This document shows positions 44,412-52,990 of a stretch of 64,000 bases of DNA, piece by piece; position 1 is the stretch's first letter; the number at the start of each line of letters is the position of its first letter. Under the pieces are notes generated by a model. The model was not told the origin of the DNA and did not search any database. It worked only from the letters and a program-made list of their open reading frames with translations. The position numbers were made by a program, and so were the translations under genes. The stretch covers positions 3,844,001 through 3,908,000 of the forward strand of contig NZ_CP181167.1 of NCBI RefSeq assembly GCF_047824785.1, in the 5' to 3' direction. The DNA is from Nitrobacter sp039808345 (lineage in GTDB: Bacteria; Pseudomonadota; Alphaproteobacteria; Rhizobiales; Xanthobacteraceae).

Positions 44412-45689
44412 AAGGCGGCGCGAGAACGGCTGACGCTGATCCGGTTGTTCGAAGAGCTTCGCGGTCTGGGCTATGTCGGGGGCTACGATGCGGTTCGTCG
44501 ATATGCGCGGCGCTGGAGCCAAGAGCGTGGCGCCTCGACCACCTCGGCCTATGTGCCACTGAGCTTTGCACCCGGGGAAGCCTACCAGTTTGACTGGAGC
44601 CACGAAGTGGTCCTGCTGAGCGGGGTCACGGTGATCGTGAAGGCGGCTCACGTCCGGCTCTGCCACAGTCGGATGCTGTTCGTGCGGGCCTATCCGCGCG
44701 AGACGCAGGAGATGGTGTTCGACGCCCATGACCGGGCGTTCGCACTGTTCAAGGGAGCCTGCAGGCGCGGCATCTACGACAATATGAAGACGGCGGTCGA
44801 GACGATCTTCGTCGGCAAGGGACGCCTTTACAATCGCCGCTTCCTGCAGATGTGCAGCCACTATCTGGTGGACCCGGTCGCCTGCACGCCAGCGTCGGGC
44901 TGGGAGAAGGGCCAGGTTGAGAACCAGGTCGGGCTGGTCCGCGAACGGTTCTTCACCCCGCGGCTGCGCTTCAAGACGCTGGATGAGCTGAACGCCTGGC
45001 TGCTCGATAAATGCATTGCTTACGCCAAAGCGCACCGACATCCGGAGTTCGCGGACCGAACCATCTGGGAAGTCTTCGAAGCTGAGCGACCAAGGCTCGT
45101 CCCCTATGCCGGTCGCTTCGACGGCTTCCATGCCGTGCCCGCCTCGATCTCCAAGACCTGCCTGGTGCGCTTCGACAACAACAAATACTCGGTGGCGGCG
45201 AGCGCCGTTGGGCGGCCTGTTGAAGTCCAGGCCTATGCGGACCGCATCGTAATCCGCCAAGACGGCCGGATCGTTGCCGAGCATCAACGATCATTTGGCC
45301 GCGGCGAGACGGTCTACGATCCCTGGCACTATGTGCCTGTCCTGATGCGCAAGCCCGGCGCCTTGCGCAACGGGGCGCCCTTTAAGGACTGGGTGCTGCC
45401 GGCTGCGATCGAGCGTGTGCGGCGAAAGCTTGCCGGCGCCGATGACGGCAATCGGCAGATGGTCGACATCCTCAACGCGGCGCTGACCGACGGTCTGCCA
45501 GCAGTTGAGGCCGCCTGCGCCGAAGCGGTCGCTCACGGCGTTCATTCCGCTGATGTCGTGCTCAACATCCTAGCTCGGCAACGTGAGCCGGCGCCACCAG
45601 CCAACATCATGACGCCGGCCGCACTGACGCTTCGCCATGCGCCGATCGCTGATTGTGCCCGCTACGACAACCTCCGGAGGACCAACTGA
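44412..45689 (+). pseudogene. istA: istA transposase of IS21 family, 5'-truncated
   Basis: About 425 residues remain. The rve-type catalytic core is present: YQFDWSHEVVLLSG (first Asp), GIYDNMKTAV (second Asp) and GWEKGQVENQVGLVRE (Glu), then the Mu-transposase C-terminal domain (CLVRFDNNKYSVAASAVGRP). The N-terminal helix-turn-helix region of about 80 residues is missing, so it is probably inactive, although an ATG at 44391 could start a shortened protein. The stop shares a base with the istB start. Confidence 0.8.
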
Positions 45690-46552
45690 TGGAACGAGCC
45701 CAAATCTTCGATCTCATGGGTGAGCTCAAGCTCTACGGAATGAAGGCCGCCTTCGACGAGATCATGGTGACCGCCATCAAGCGCCAGCATGAACCTCAGC
45801 GCATCGTCGGCGACTTGCTCACGGCCGAGATCAGCGAAAAGCAGGCGAGATCGATCAAGTACCAGCTCACCATCGCCAAGCTTCCTCTCGCCAAGGACAT
45901 CGCTGACTTCCAGTTCGACGGCACGCCGATCAACCAGACACTTGTCAATGATCTCGCCGGCGGCGGCTTCATCGCCCAGCAACGCAACGTCGTGCTGGTC
46001 GGCGGTACCGGCACCGGCAAGACCCATCTGGCCATCGCCATCGCCAGGAGCTGCATCCGCTCCGGTGCCCGCGGGCGCTTTTACAACGTCGTCGACCTCG
46101 TCAACCGTCTCGAAAGCGAGACCCGCAACGGACGTCAGGGCCGGCTCGCCGAACATCTGACCCGGATGGACTTCATCGTTCTCGACGAACTGGGTTACCT
46201 ACCGTTCGCTCAATCCGGCGGCCAGCTTCTGTTCCACCTCATCAGCCGGCTTTACGAGCGCACATCCGTCATCGTCACCACCAACCTCTCCTTCGGAGAG
46301 TGGCCCAGCGTGTTCGGCGATGCCAAGATGACCACTGCGCTGCTCGACCGGCTGACCCATCACTGTGACATCGTAGAGACCGGTAACGACAGCTGGAGAT
46401 TCAAAAGCCGCGACGACGATCAAACAACCCGCGCTCGCACCGTCTCCGCAATCCCGGCCAGCTCCGACGCTGCGAGCGCTACCAGCAAAGCTCGCCGATC
46501 AAAGGGGGCCCTTTTGGACGCCGATGGAGGGTCCCGTTCCAACGCCGATTGA
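45689..46552 (+). CDS. istB: IstB, IS21 helper ATPase
   Basis: An AAA+ ATPase that activates the IstA transposase. From the ATG at 45689 (TGATG overlap with istA) it has 287 residues. Walker A GGTGTGKT is at 105-112 and Walker B is FIVLDELGYLPFA; sensor-type TTNLSFGEW follows. The C-terminal tail is extended and low in conservation (TVSAIPASSDAASATSKARR), its stop falling in the IS right end. It looks complete but has no functional IstA partner here. Confidence 0.9.
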   Translation: MERAQIFDLMGELKLYGMKAAFDEIMVTAIKRQHEPQRIVGDLLTAEISEKQARSIKYQLTIAKLPLAKDIADFQFDGTPINQTLVNDLAGGGFIAQQRNVVLVGGTGTGKTHLAIAIARSCIRSGARGRFYNVVDLVNRLESETRNGRQGRLAEHLTRMDFIVLDELGYLPFAQSGGQLLFHLISRLYERTSVIVTTNLSFGEWPSVFGDAKMTTALLDRLTHHCDIVETGNDSWRFKSRDDDQTTRARTVSAIPASSDAASATSKARRSKGALLDADGGSRSNAD

Positions 46553-46554
46553 CA

Positions 46555-46995
46555 GCTCACATCAGGATTGAGCAGAAAATCGCCGCAGACCACCGCGCGA
46601 TCACCCGCCTTGAGGCTCGTGTATCGCTTCTGACCGAACAGCTTCCGGCCATTGTCGAAGCTGAAGCAGCGGCTGAGGCCGCAGCCAGGGACGAAGCTCT
46701 GCGTAAGCGCGCTGAGGCTTGCCGGAAGGCGAACGCTGTCGAGGCTAAGCAGATTTTGGCCGAGGTCGACAAGCTGTCATCACGGCTGGGTGACCATTTC
46801 GCACGCCTCAAAGAAATTGGCGATGAAACGAATAGCGTGAACCAGGCGCTGCATACCAATCCGGTCGCCGACAGAGTCACTTGCTATGAGAATTTGTATC
46901 GCAGTCCCCGGGCCGGCCTCTACGAGTTCCCGTTTTCCGAAATCATCCTCCCTCCTGCTTTCTCCGGCGGCAAGCAACATTGGCCCCGGCGGTGA
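46555..46995 (+). pseudogene. 5'-truncated gene for a coiled-coil protein
   Basis: About 146 codons open directly from the IS21 right end, with no start codon of their own other than a TTG formed by the IS terminus. The protein part is a long Ala/Glu-rich coiled coil (AIVEAEAAAEAAARDEALRK, ILAEVDKLSSRLGDHFARL) and a short C-terminal globular part. The insertion most likely removed the front of the gene. The missing half was not found left of the IS. Family unknown. Confidence 0.55.
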
Positions 46996-47195
46996 GAGCG
47001 GACCTGCGCACCCCGTCGAAAATCGGCGGGGTGGTGGATGGCAAGCTGTGAGGCGACCAAAGTCAAATTAACACAATGTGTTAGCGCTCCATGATAGGGA
47101 ACACGTGGTGGGAACGATTAACAATCCGAAACCGTAATCCACATGGCTCATTTGCTATTCCAGAATCGGTGGGCGAAAATGGAATTGGAAAGTTC

Positions 47196-48116
47196 ATGAA
47201 CGCAGCCCTTCTTGCCAAGTCCGATGATGGCCCCGCCATCGCGCCCATTTCGCCGTCACGTGAGATGGGAGCGTATGAGGAATTGTGGCTACAGCAAGGG
47301 GCGACGTTCAAGACGATTGCGGACCGATTCGCGGCCGACCCCACAGCAATGCCATCGGATTTTGTCGCCCCATCAGTCGCTGATGCGCGCGCAAAGGAGG
47401 TTATGGCGAAACTAGCAAAATCGGGGGTGTCTCGATTCGGTATCCGTATCCACCATGCAGGCAACTATCCGACAAGACTTCGAGATGCGAAGTATCCAGT
47501 AGAACTGCTCTATTTCCAGGGCACGTGGGAATTGTCCGAAACCCGCTCTGTGGCTGTGGTCGGAAGCCGTAAGCCGAGTGAGGATGGTATCGCTCGTGCA
47601 AAAAAATTGGCGCGTGAGTTAGTCGCACAAGACTTCACGGTTGTATCCGGATTAGCCTACGGCATCGACACGGCCGCCCATACGGCTGCTCTTGAAGCAA
47701 AAGGGCGAACCATCGCAGTCATCGGGACGCCGCTCGGTATCTACTATCCGAAAGAAAATACAGAACTGCAAAAACGCATCGCAACCGAGTTTTTGTTGAT
47801 TTCGCAGGTGCCGGTGCTTCGATACGCGAACCAAGCCGTACCACATAATCGGTTGTTCTTCCCTGAGCGTAACATCACAATGAGCGCGATGACTGAGGCG
47901 ACGGTCATTGTCGAAGCAGGTGAAACAAGTGGTACGCTAACGCAGGCAAGGGCCGCCCTTCACCAAGGGCGCAAGCTGTTCATTCTCGATTCCTGTTTTC
48001 AACGAAAAGATATTACTTGGCCGGCCACGTTCGAGGCCCGTGGCGCAATCCGGGTCAAGAAGATGGACGATATTTGGAAAGCGCTAAGTGTCAGCAGTCC
48101 GCTTCCAAAAAATTGA
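47196..48116 (+). CDS. stand-alone DprA-like (SLOG/Rossmann) protein
   Basis: A protein of 306 residues from the ATG at 47196 (GGAAAG just upstream); an in-frame ATG at 47091 would add 35. The Rossmann/SLOG core has VAVVGSRKPSEDG (about 119-131), SGLAYGIDTAAH (151-162), TIAVIGTPLGIYYPKENTEL (172-191) and FFPERNITMSAM with VIVEAGETSGTLTQA. The order matches DprA, the DNA-uptake RecA loader. It lacks the C-terminal winged helix, has an unusual N-terminal part (MGAYEELWLQQGATFKTIAD), and lies in an island with no competence genes. It overlaps the next gene by 29 bases. A nucleotide- or nucleic-acid-sensing role is inferred, not shown. Confidence 0.8.
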   Translation: MNAALLAKSDDGPAIAPISPSREMGAYEELWLQQGATFKTIADRFAADPTAMPSDFVAPSVADARAKEVMAKLAKSGVSRFGIRIHHAGNYPTRLRDAKYPVELLYFQGTWELSETRSVAVVGSRKPSEDGIARAKKLARELVAQDFTVVSGLAYGIDTAAHTAALEAKGRTIAVIGTPLGIYYPKENTELQKRIATEFLLISQVPVLRYANQAVPHNRLFFPERNITMSAMTEATVIVEAGETSGTLTQARAALHQGRKLFILDSCFQRKDITWPATFEARGAIRVKKMDDIWKALSVSSPLPKN

Positions 48117-48732
48117 CGATCAGAATCGGCAGGATCACTACTACCTCACCGCCGAAGACGAGTGCCTTTTTCTGTATGAGTACACCTCTGGCATGGGGTA
48201 TGCTCACAGCGAGACGAACTCGCTAATACTAAATCTTAAGAAGAAAAAGAACTCGAATGGATACGTGTGGAAGGGTAGAGCGATCGCTAGTTGCGCCGCA
48301 GCGCTTGGCCCCGCGTTCAATCCGAAATGGCTCGCGGATGCCGTTCTCGTACCAATTCCTCCGTCAAAAATAAAAACCGACCCGCTATACGATGACCGCA
48401 TGACGCAAGTTTGCCGTGCGATCCAATCCTCAGTTCCAATCGACGTCCGAGAGCTGATTGAACAAATAAATTCCACTGCGGCAGTCCATGATGGCGAACG
48501 CCTTAAGCCCGAAGAAATTGAGGCGAACTATCGAATCGACGAGAGCCAATGCAGTGCAGGTTCGCCCAAGTATATCGGGATTGTGGATGATATGCTGACG
48601 GCAGGCGCGCACTTCCGCGCCGCAAAGAATACGCTTTCAAAACGATTTCCTACCAGCAAGATCACAGGAATTTTCATCGCGCGGCGCGTGTTTTCCGAGC
48701 CGGAAATATCCCTCGACGACCTTCTATCGTGA
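48088..48732 (+). CDS. ComF-like phosphoribosyltransferase
   Basis: A protein of 214 residues from a GTG at 48088 with GGAAAG 8 bases upstream, inside the end of the DprA-like gene. The PRPP-binding loop is clear at about 163-176 (YIGIVDDMLTAGAHF: two acidic residues then T-A-G). An earlier VLVPIPPSK at 87-94 and DPLYDDRM nearby replace the usual ComF substrate region. The N-terminal 60 residues (HYYLTAEDECLFLYEY) are not the ComF zinc finger, since Cys pairs are absent. The 29-base overlap predicts coupled translation with the DprA-like protein. The substrate base is unknown. Confidence 0.78.
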   Translation: MSAVRFQKIDDQNRQDHYYLTAEDECLFLYEYTSGMGYAHSETNSLILNLKKKKNSNGYVWKGRAIASCAAALGPAFNPKWLADAVLVPIPPSKIKTDPLYDDRMTQVCRAIQSSVPIDVRELIEQINSTAAVHDGERLKPEEIEANYRIDESQCSAGSPKYIGIVDDMLTAGAHFRAAKNTLSKRFPTSKITGIFIARRVFSEPEISLDDLLS

Positions 48733-48776
48733 CCTTACTCCGGCGGGGTTCTGGCAGTCCGACGATGATGATTTTC

Positions 48777-49448
48777 TCAGCTCTTCTCCGTCGTTGCTTC
48801 GCGCATGCTTCTTTGCGACGGCAGCCTCACCTGCACTGGTACAATTAGATCATCGACAAGATCGGAGGTTCGCGGCGCGCTGAACAACCAGTATTGGTAC
48901 GGACTCCTCTTTTGCCGAAACAGGACCACAAGCTTGTTGATGTTTTCTTGATAGCCATACGCGCAAATGAAATTATGCGTAATCGGTTCGCTTTGAAGTT
49001 TGACGATCCAATATCCAACCTCCTCCATGTCAGCTACCGCAAAGAGATTTCGGTTTAGCCCGCTGGCGACTAGACTCAACCAAGATAGAAATGAGTCCAT
49101 TGTGATTCGATAGACTTGAATACGCGGATCGTCGTCCATCTCCCCAATCTGTAAATCGGGCCGTAGTGCATGGGCGAAGATTAGTTTATCGTGCTGAATG
49201 GTTTTTTCCCCGTCAGGGAGAAGCGGTCGCAGACTTTCAGGTACAACGAGTTTGCCACCGTTCCAGTCCAGACAACGGCCCGCAAAGGTCAACTCTGGAC
49301 TGCTGTTGAGGTCTTTGAGGTAGCTGTTGGCAAGTTCAGCTCGCTTCCACGTTACGGCCATCCGGCTGTTGAACAGCGCGACTCCACCTCCGATTAGACC
49401 AACAAACGCGCCAACGTAGGCTATTGCTGTGGCAGCGTCGCTGGGCAT
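48777..49448 (-). CDS. unknown protein with one N-terminal membrane segment
   Basis: A protein of 223 residues from the ATG at 49448, chosen because GGAGGGG lies directly before it; the ORF reaches 49601. Residues about 6-25 are hydrophobic (TAIAYVGAFVGLIGGGVALF). The rest is cytoplasmic or periplasmic and mixed: WKRAELANSYLKDLNSSPELTF, a middle ITMDSFLSWLSLVASGLNRN, and a C-terminal half with VGYWIVKLQSE. No family is recognised. It is transcribed towards the DprA-like/PRTase pair and ends 44 bases from it, so it may or may not belong to the same module. Confidence 0.6.
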   Translation of the reverse strand: MPSDAATAIAYVGAFVGLIGGGVALFNSRMAVTWKRAELANSYLKDLNSSPELTFAGRCLDWNGGKLVVPESLRPLLPDGEKTIQHDKLIFAHALRPDLQIGEMDDDPRIQVYRITMDSFLSWLSLVASGLNRNLFAVADMEEVGYWIVKLQSEPITHNFICAYGYQENINKLVVLFRQKRSPYQYWLFSAPRTSDLVDDLIVPVQVRLPSQRSMREATTEKS

Positions 49449-49658
49449 TGTCCCCTCCAGAATCGCAAAAAGTGATGCACGATAGCGCATCGGCACAATC
49501 CAGTGCTCACATGGGTGGGTAATTTTCGTTCGTCTGAATTTTTTAGCATTGGCAGGTTTTGTTCGGAGAAACGATGAACCGGAGATGGTTGCTGCCACCA
49601 CTTGCCATGCCGATGCCGGAGCGCTCGATAGCCCGCACGGTCATCGTCTTTGTCGTCA

Positions 49659-50295
49659 TCATCGTCTCGATTTTGGAAGCGCTTTGTCCGTTGTTTTCAA
49701 CTCTGCAATGAAGCGGTCCGCCTCCCTTTGTCGCTCAAGTTTTCGGGCGGCGTTGAATTTGTCATACTGGCGCTCTGCGTGCTTTTTGGCGTCGCTCATC
49801 TTGATGTGGCCGCCATGCGCAAGAACTCGACGATTTAAATTCCGAAGCTGATCATCCAACAGCCGCCGGGCGTCGTCCATCACGACCAGTTTGCCGATAT
49901 CAAGTTGATCCTCGAATATGTCGAGCAAGATGGTGGTGAGTCGATTGAGTTCTTTGATTTCCCCTTCGGCGAGGTAATTCTTCGATACGATAGCCAACCG
50001 AGATCACCACATCGAGGTTGTAGAGGGCAGCTGGCCGACCTGTAGTTGTTTGCACTTTTTGCAAAGAAGTCGCTTCGTCCAATTCGCCTTCCTCGAAGAT
50101 ATTGCCGATGTGGCGCGAAACCGTCGAAACGTCCCGGCCGAAGAGTTCCGATATCTGGGATTGCGTCATCCAGAGGGTTTCACCCTCATATCGAATATCG
50201 AGTCGAGCACCTTTTTCGGTTCCATAGACCAGGAACCGGTCGCCAGTTCGTTCATCTTCGTGCAGCACCACGGGCTCTTGGTCTTTGTCGGTCAT
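49659..50295 (-). pseudogene. rhuM: RhuM-family (virulence/KilA-type) gene, internally deleted
   Basis: The front (about 110 residues from 50295) has the typical RhuM start: GARLDIRYEGETLWMTQSQI, ELFGRDVSTVSRHIGNIFEE, then YNLDVVISVGYRI. The frame then breaks. The C-terminal part appears in another frame (KNYLAEGEIKELNRLTTILL ... QYDKFNAARKLERQREADRF). The central domain of about 170 residues expected in the 330-residue family is absent, so this is a deletion plus frameshift. Such genes are common on islands. Confidence 0.8.
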
Positions 50296-50486
50296 CGAAA
50301 TTCCTCAACGAATCTACCCAATATACCGCATTTGTTCTTATCTCGGCGCCGGAAGTCCACCTTTTACAAGCGCGGCTCTACCCCCTCTCGTTCCTGCCGC
50401 CCAGAGGGCGGCGGATCGTGGGGCAGCGCGTGTCGGGTTATTGTCAGTGCCGCACGTGGGTGCTACACAGCGCGCCGTTGAGGGTG
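50296..50486. other. island edge, no gene seen
   Basis: Sequence between the rhuM remnant start and the tRNA-Leu fragment. No ORF or promoter of note; a GC-rich hairpin-like stretch (gccgcccagagggcggcgg) is around 50397. The following bases 50560-50746 lie before the TPR gene and also show nothing clear. Confidence 0.4.
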
Positions 50487-50559
<73 letters not shown>

Positions 50560-50746
50560 CGAGGCTTCGAACGTTTGTTCGAAGGCAAATTTCCCCGATC
50601 GTCGATGCATTTGGCAAACTGATTGATGTCGGCTTTCGTTGCTTGCCGGGCGGCCCGAAACATCCTCTGCCAATGTGCGCGGATTAGTGGCATACGGTTG
50701 TCCGGTTTTCTTGCTTATTCACCCATGCGTCAGGAGTGCATCGTTC

Positions 50747-51319
50747 ATGGCTGTGTCCGATATCATGCTGGCGGCGAGGCTCAACGATCAGGCCGAACTC
50801 TTCAGGGAAAAGGGACGCTATGACGAGGCCGAGCCGCTCTACAAGCAGGCGCTGGCGATCTTCGCCAAGGCGCGCGGGTTCGATCATCCCTCGGTCGCGC
50901 TGGCGCTGACCGATCTTGCCGAATTGTACACCCTCCAGAGCCGCTACGACGAGGCCGAGCCGCTTTACCAGCGGGCGCTGGTGATCTGGAAGAAAGCCGT
51001 CGGGCCGCATCACCCGGATATCGTGCAGTCGCTGAACAGCCTGGCCAACCTTTACAGCGTCCAGGGTCGTTACGCGGAGGCCGAGCCGCTCTACAAGCGG
51101 GCGATCGCGATATTCGAGAAGTCGCTCGGCGCCAATCATCCCTCGGTCGCATCGGCGCTGGACAATCTGGCCTCGGTCTACAAGGCGGAAGCGCGTTACG
51201 CCGAGGCCGAGCCGCTCTATAGAACCGCGCTGGCGATCCGGGAGAAGTCGCTCGGTCCCGATCACCCCGATGTGGCGCGATCGCGCGATAATCTGGCCGG
51301 CCTTCCTGGCGCCGGGTAG
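50747..51319 (+). CDS. tetratricopeptide (TPR_12-type) repeat protein
   Basis: A protein of 190 residues from the ATG at 50747 (CAGGAG 10 bases upstream). It consists almost wholly of four 42-residue repeats of the kinesin-light-chain type: A-x-L-x-x-x-x-G-R-Y-x-E-A-E-P-L-Y-x-x-A-L-x-I-x-E-K, e.g. GRYDEAEPLYKQALAIFAKA, SRYDEAEPLYQRALVIWKKA, GRYAEAEPLYKRAIAIFEKS and ARYAEAEPLYRTALAIREKS. There is no signal peptide or partner domain. It is a protein-interaction scaffold of unknown partner, and the first core-side gene right of the island. Confidence 0.8.
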   Translation: MAVSDIMLAARLNDQAELFREKGRYDEAEPLYKQALAIFAKARGFDHPSVALALTDLAELYTLQSRYDEAEPLYQRALVIWKKAVGPHHPDIVQSLNSLANLYSVQGRYAEAEPLYKRAIAIFEKSLGANHPSVASALDNLASVYKAEARYAEAEPLYRTALAIREKSLGPDHPDVARSRDNLAGLPGAG

Positions 51320-51329
51320 GGCGCGCGGG

Positions 51330-51430
51330 CGGTTCTTTTTCAAGCGAGGTGGATAATCTGTTCGCGTGAAGAAAACGCGTCAAATCAGGACATAGAGCCC
51401 GCTTCCGATTCTATCAGAAGCGGAAAGGCT
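51330..51430. repeat. dispersed palindromic repeats
   Basis: ttttcaagcgaggtgg ... gttcgcgtgaagaaaacgcg (about 51336-51381), then a decayed palindrome gcttccgatt/tatcagaagcgg (51401-51423), after the TPR gene. Confidence 0.6.
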
Positions 51431-51498
51431 CCAGGAGTTTCGGTCCTTGCCGGATCAGCAGCCGAACTCTGAAGGCTCTGATCCGATGCGGCGTCTTT

Positions 51499-51885
51499 TT
51501 ACGGGGTTTCTCCCGCCACGCCGGATGAGGGCTGGGGCGGCAGGATTGCGTCCTCGGACGGCAGGTTCCGTGTCTTCCGCAATTCCCACAGCACGATCAG
51601 GACCGGCGATAGAAAAACGAGCAGAAGCCCGAAGACCACGATCCCCAGAAGGATCGCCTTCAACGCCGACCAGACGGCCAGCAGAAGGTGCATCAGTACC
51701 TTCAGGACGAGGGCCACCTCGCCGTATACCATCGAGAAATATCCGAGCGCGTACATCACCATGCCCGCCAGGATCGACAGGGCCAGCGCCGGCAATAACA
51801 GCGCCAGCAGCCGGAAGTTCAGTATGGAAAGCATCTGCTTCTTGAGGTCCGCCTGCATCGCTGCTTTCGCCTCCGGCTGATCCAT
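51499..51885 (-). CDS. hypothetical membrane protein
   Basis: A protein of 128 residues from the ATG at 51885; an ATG at 51918 is also possible. It has two or three strongly hydrophobic stretches (LLALLLPALALSILAGMVMYAL; VALVLKVLMHLLLAVWSALK; ILLGIVVFGLLLVFLSPVLIVL) and a polar, Pro-rich C-terminal tail. No family is recognised. The 245-base gap upstream to the ribonuclease D gene holds the two divergent promoters. Confidence 0.6.
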   Translation of the reverse strand: MDQPEAKAAMQADLKKQMLSILNFRLLALLLPALALSILAGMVMYALGYFSMVYGEVALVLKVLMHLLLAVWSALKAILLGIVVFGLLLVFLSPVLIVLWELRKTRNLPSEDAILPPQPSSGVAGETP

Positions 51886-52163
51886 GACCCGAATAAGTAT
51901 CGCTGAGAGGCCCGTCATGCAAGAAACCGGACCGGCTTGAGGTTCACGCCGGGGAACTCAGCGAATCACGAGAAGTTCTCTTGAGCTCTTTCAACCACAC
52001 AAATGGTAAATATTCTTGCTAGCGGACCCGGAAAACGCCGCTTGACCGGCGCACGTCCACTGACAAACCGGTGGTAATGCGCCCTCGTTTGTGAGCCGTT
52101 TCAACGATAATTTAGCCGCCAGTCGATTCGACGAAATCAGGACACCATGAAAGACGAGACATT

Positions 52164-52784
52164 ATGACCATCCGCCTGCACCGCGGCGACCTGCCGCATC
52201 AGGATCTTGCGCGCTACACCGGTTCGGCGGCGATCGATACCGAGACCATGGGGCTCAAGCCGCACCGCGACCGGCTGTGCGTGGTGCAGATGTCGCCGGG
52301 CGACGGTTCGGCCGACGTGATCCAGATCGCGCGCGGGCAGCGTGAGGCGCCGAACCTGATCAAGATTCTCAAGGACCCCGCCATCGTCAAGATCTTCCAC
52401 TTCGCGCGATTCGACCTCGCCGCGCTGTACAACGCATTCGGCGTGATGCCCCGGCCGGTCTACTGCACCAAGATCGCCTCGCGGCTGATCCGTACCTACA
52501 CCGACCGGCACGGCCTGAAGGATCTCGTGCGCGAACTGCTCAACATCGACCTGTCGAAGCAGCAGCAATCGAGCGACTGGGGATCGCCGACCCTGAGCGA
52601 CGCACAACTCGCCTACGCCGCGTCCGATGTGCTGCATCTGCACGCCTTGCGCGACAAGCTCGAAGCCACCCTGGCGCGCGAGGAGCGCTCAGCGCTGGCG
52701 CAGGCGTGTTTCGAGTTCCTGCCGTCGCGGGCGATGCTCGATCTGGCCGGCTGGGAAACCGAGGACATCTTCGCGCATTCTTAA
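52164..52784 (+). CDS. rnd: ribonuclease D-like 3'-5' exonuclease
   Basis: A protein of 206 residues with only the DEDDy exonuclease domain: motif I AIDTETMGL (Asp, Glu), motif II KIFHFARFDLAAL (Asp) and motif III QLAYAASDVLHLHAL (Tyr and Asp). The HRDC domains of full RNase D (about 370 residues) are absent, so this is the short form. It is likely to trim structured RNA 3' ends. It stands before the lptC-lptA-lptB operon. Confidence 0.88.
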   Translation: MTIRLHRGDLPHQDLARYTGSAAIDTETMGLKPHRDRLCVVQMSPGDGSADVIQIARGQREAPNLIKILKDPAIVKIFHFARFDLAALYNAFGVMPRPVYCTKIASRLIRTYTDRHGLKDLVRELLNIDLSKQQQSSDWGSPTLSDAQLAYAASDVLHLHALRDKLEATLAREERSALAQACFEFLPSRAMLDLAGWETEDIFAHS

Positions 52785-52990
52785 TTCACGAATAGCGCCC
52801 GATGATCGCGGCCTCACGGCCGGCCGTTACGCCTTTCGCCCCCTTTCGGTCACACTCCTCGTTCTCGGTGAGGCCCGTTTTCGGGTCCGAAGCGACCAGG
52901 AAGCGCGGGGATGTACCGCCGCACGATGTCCGGGCTGCGAAGCCCCGCATTTCGAGGTAGGATAATCAGAACAGGCCCTCTGGAGCAGCG

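Larger units (their letters stand above)
44411..46554. mobile_element. IS21-family element, left end missing
   Basis: It carries a 5'-truncated istA and a complete istB on the plus strand. The right end contains two related repeats (cttttggacgccgat at about 46512 and cgttccaacgccgattgaca ending at 46554). The left terminal repeats and the first part of istA are gone, replaced by the other IS21 remnant. Confidence 0.75.

Noticed and set aside
43923..45287. 454-residue minus-strand ORF across the IS21 region
   Set aside because: It is antisense to istA and in the wrong frame for the istB remnant; no coherent protein pattern.
46996..47195. Small ORFs or a promoter operator (aacacaatgtgtt at about 47071) before the DprA-like gene
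   Set aside because: The 13-base palindrome is suggestive but single and short; no regulator gene is adjacent, so it is not annotated.
50460..50486. Right attachment site matching tRNA-Arg (gcgcgcc shared)
   Set aside because: Only 7 GC-rich bases match, which is expected by chance; no extended identity with the tRNA-Arg 3' end.
50747..51319. TPR repeats as a CRISPR-like or DNA-level repeat array
   Set aside because: The 126-base periodicity is explained by four coding TPR units; there are no spacers.
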